A stretch of 6,445 nucleotides of DNA from an uncultured Solirubrobacteraceae bacterium (GTDB lineage Bacteria > Actinomycetota > Thermoleophilia > Solirubrobacterales > Solirubrobacteraceae): assembly GCA_955652215.1 (NCBI GenBank), contig CATPAX010000266.1, positions 1 to 6,445 on the forward strand, given 5' to 3'. Position numbers and translations under genes: made by a program. Under the pieces are notes generated by a model that was not told where the DNA came from, made no database searches, and saw only the letters and a list, made by a program, of their open reading frames with translations. Below are positions 5,120-6,445 of this stretch, in pieces (positions within the stretch are counted from its first letter, which is position 1; each line of letters begins with the position of its first letter).

Positions 5120-5136
5120 CGTTGCAGTTCGCAACG
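5120..5136. promoter_or_regulatory. 17-bp inverted repeat just before the desaturase ribosome site
   Basis: CGTTGC (5120-5125), 5 nt (AGTTC), GCAACG (5131-5136) is a perfect 6-bp inverted repeat. It ends 15 nt before the GGAG of the desaturase. It may be an operator or an mRNA leader hairpin influencing translation. Its half-site is the same hexamer as in the palindrome at 3575-3591, with the arms in the opposite order and the same 5-nt spacing. Confidence 0.35.
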
Positions 5137-5161
5137 TTCACCTAGGAAGTTGGAGCCACCC

Positions 5162-6202
5162 ATGCCTGATAGATCGAAGCGACCCTCTGGCCATCAGCTT
5201 CTCGCCGCATACGCACAGCCTCGACTCGCGAGAAGCCTGGTTGACGTGGGCACATCGGTCGTGCCGTATCTGACGCTCTCGGTAGTGATCTACGCAACGC
5301 TCGGCATCTCGGTGCCGCTAACTGTCGCGCTGATGGTCCTTGCTAGTGGATTCCTGGTGCGGACATTCGTGATCTTCCACGACTGCACCCACGGCTCCCT
5401 TTTCCCCTCCCGGCCCGCCAACCGGTGGCTGGGCCGCCTGGCTGGACTTATGGTGCTCTCGCCGTTCGGGAGATGGCGCCATGACCACGCCGTTCATCAC
5501 GCCACCTCAGGCGATCTCGAGCGGCGCGGCGTCGGAGACATCCCAACGCTCACAGTGGCTGAATACCGAGCCAGGCCGTGGCGCGGACGGCTCGCCTACC
5601 GCGCGTTCCGCAACCCCCTGGTGATGTTCGGGCTAGGTCCGATCGCCGCGATGATCGTGGGGCCCCGGATCGCCAGCCGCTCGCAGCGTCCTCGGCAGCG
5701 CAACAGCGTGCTGCTCACCGACGCTGCTCTGCTGTTGGTCGTCGGCGGTTTGTCCTGGTTGATCGGCTGGGACACGTTCTTGCTGGTGTGGGCGCCTTCA
5801 GCGATGCTCGCGGGATCGGCCGGGATCTGGCTCTTCTACGTGCAGCATCAGTTCGAGGACGCCTACTGGCAGAGCGCTCCCGAGTGGAGCTACACCGAGG
5901 CATCACTGCGTGGCAGCTCATATCTGAAGCTCCCGAAGGTGCTGCAGTTCTTCACAGGCAACATCGGGCTGCACCACGTTCACCACCTGAACGCGCGAGT
6001 TCCTAACTACAACCTCGAGCGCGCGCACAAGGAAAACTCGGTCTTTCACGATGTCCCGACCCTGACACTGCTCGACGGGCTACGCGCCGTCAATTTGAAG
6101 CTCTGGGACCAGGAGAGGGGGAAGCTGGTCACGTTTGCGCAAGAACGCACGACCAGGACCGGACAAGCCGTCGGGGCAAACCTGCTCCCACAGTCGCACT
6201 GA
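5162..6202 (+). CDS. Membrane fatty-acid desaturase
   Basis: The 346-residue protein is an integral-membrane di-iron desaturase that introduces a double bond into acyl chains of membrane lipids or fatty acyl thioesters, using oxygen and an electron donor. The three histidine boxes are HDCTH (73-77), HDHAVHH (107-113) and HHVHH (271-275); an additional H229 sits in FYVQHQFEDAYW, as in bacterial delta-12/omega-6-like desaturases. Hydrophobic segments lie at about 32-48, 51-70, 153-168, 183-202 and 205-227, and length is normal for the family. Regiospecificity cannot be read from sequence. ATG 5162 is chosen because GGAG (5152-5155) lies 6 nt upstream; the frame is open back to 4838, but that part is not protein-like. 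It precedes the SPFH gene by 57 nt. No desaturase-specific reductase or ferredoxin gene is visible in the window. Confidence 0.92.
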   Translation: MPDRSKRPSGHQLLAAYAQPRLARSLVDVGTSVVPYLTLSVVIYATLGISVPLTVALMVLASGFLVRTFVIFHDCTHGSLFPSRPANRWLGRLAGLMVLSPFGRWRHDHAVHHATSGDLERRGVGDIPTLTVAEYRARPWRGRLAYRAFRNPLVMFGLGPIAAMIVGPRIASRSQRPRQRNSVLLTDAALLLVVGGLSWLIGWDTFLLVWAPSAMLAGSAGIWLFYVQHQFEDAYWQSAPEWSYTEASLRGSSYLKLPKVLQFFTGNIGLHHVHHLNARVPNYNLERAHKENSVFHDVPTLTLLDGLRAVNLKLWDQERGKLVTFAQERTTRTGQAVGANLLPQSH

Positions 6203-6259
6203 CAGGGCTGTTTCCGCCGAGCGCGCCAAGATTTCATAACCCCGGAAAGGGGGCTTACG

Positions 6260-6445
6260 GTGCCGTTGTTCTTTTTCACTGTCGAGCAGCAGGAGCGAGC
6301 GATTGTCGAGCGGTTTGGCAAGTTCGTTCGCGTCGCGGGCCCGGGCCTTCAGACCAAGACGCCGTTCGTGGAGCGGGTCGCCGGGCGGATGAGCCTTCAG
6401 GTCGAGCAGCTCAACTCAGAGATCGAGACCAAGACCAAGGACAAC
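6260..6445 (+). CDS. SPFH/band-7 family protein, N-terminal part (partial)
   Basis: The first 62 residues of a gene that runs off the right edge. They read MPLFFFTVEQQERAIVERFGKF, then VAGPGLQTKTPFVERV, then LQVEQLNSEIETKTKDN. The pattern E-x-A-I-V-E-R-F-G-K-F, G-P-G-L, P-F-(V)-E-R-V and ETKTKDN is the classic start of an SPFH (stomatin/prohibitin/flotillin/HflK-C) domain, closest to stomatin-like and HIR-type proteins. These oligomerise on membranes and organise lipid microdomains or proteases. There is no true N-terminal transmembrane helix, only a short LFFF patch, so it may be a peripherally anchored type. The start is GTG at 6260, with AAAGGGGG (6246-6253) 6 nt upstream. It follows the desaturase by 57 nt and may be co-transcribed. 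Confidence 0.88.
   Translation, partial: MPLFFFTVEQQERAIVERFGKFVRVAGPGLQTKTPFVERVAGRMSLQVEQLNSEIETKTKDN

Larger units (their letters stand above)
4805..5161. other. Intergenic stretch with no recognisable gene
   Basis: About 357 nt separate the broken MpsC copy from the desaturase. Frames are open on both strands, but none gives a plausible protein: they are Arg/Ser/Pro-rich, lack ribosome sites and show no familiar motif. The only structure I see is two palindromes (4944-4964 and 5120-5136), listed separately. The desaturase promoter should lie here, but no convincing -35/-10 pair can be named by eye. Confidence 0.6.

Noticed and set aside
4838..5161. Upstream extension of the desaturase frame to 4838
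   Set aside because: The extra 108 residues are Arg/Ser/Pro-rich without family similarity, and a good GGAG lies 6 nt before ATG 5162, where the desaturase normally begins.
6211..6239. Promoter-like TTTCCG, 17 nt, TCATAA before the SPFH gene
   Set aside because: The -10 match is poor, and the implied transcript start would fall inside the ribosome site.
6240..6252. CCCC/GGGG hairpin that could hide the ribosome site of the SPFH gene
   Set aside because: The stem is only 4 bp and is expected by chance beside any G-rich Shine-Dalgarno sequence; not enough to claim regulation.
1..6445. tRNA, rRNA, CRISPR, insertion sequence, toxin-antitoxin or defence genes
   Set aside because: No cloverleaf, regular repeat array, transposase, terminal inverted repeats or recognisable defence domain was found on either strand by reading.

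Overview
The window is GC-rich and gene-dense, with GTG and TTG starts and strong G/C bias at third codon positions. Together with the small conserved proteins seen here, it looks like chromosomal DNA of a high-GC actinobacterium, possibly of the Thermoleophilia/Solirubrobacterales type. That placement is inference from style and remembered families, not a database match. No rRNA, tRNA, CRISPR array, transposase, integrase or phage gene is visible.

Layout. Positions 1-814 (+) carry the C-terminal end of a GH65-type glycoside hydrolase/phosphorylase, cut by the window edge, then an NTF2/SnoaL-like small protein. A hairpin at 817-844 separates these from a minus-strand block that is transcribed leftward. 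In transcription order that block is a 34-residue peptide (3426-3322), a 54-residue charged protein (3317-3153), a 95-residue coiled-coil protein (3156-2869), a 107-residue protein of unknown function (2867-2544), a DEAD-box RNA helicase (2359-1154) and a two-helix membrane protein (1209-847). The first four are almost fused: gaps are 4 nt, a 4-nt GTGA overlap and 1 nt. This indicates one translationally coupled micro-operon. The helicase follows a 184-nt gap and has its own strong Shine-Dalgarno sequence, and its 3' end overlaps the membrane-protein gene by 56 nt.

Rightward from 3655 (+) come a conserved 66-residue protein, an intact MpsC/DUF2294-family protein (4017-4520), and a broken second MpsC/DUF2294 copy (4570-4804) with an internal deletion of about 51 codons and a one-base frameshift. 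About 357 nt without a recognisable gene follow, holding two palindromes. Then come a membrane fatty-acid desaturase with three histidine boxes (5162-6202) and, cut by the right edge, the start of an SPFH/band-7 protein (6260-6445).

Functionally the window is mostly housekeeping and accessory: RNA remodelling (helicase), membrane lipid modification (desaturase) beside a membrane-scaffold type SPFH protein, and several small uncharacterised actinobacterial families. No defence system or clearly new multi-gene machine is evident. The items most worth follow-up are the compact four-gene operon, two of whose genes are very short, the decayed MpsC paralogue, and the palindromes in the divergent and pre-desaturase regions.
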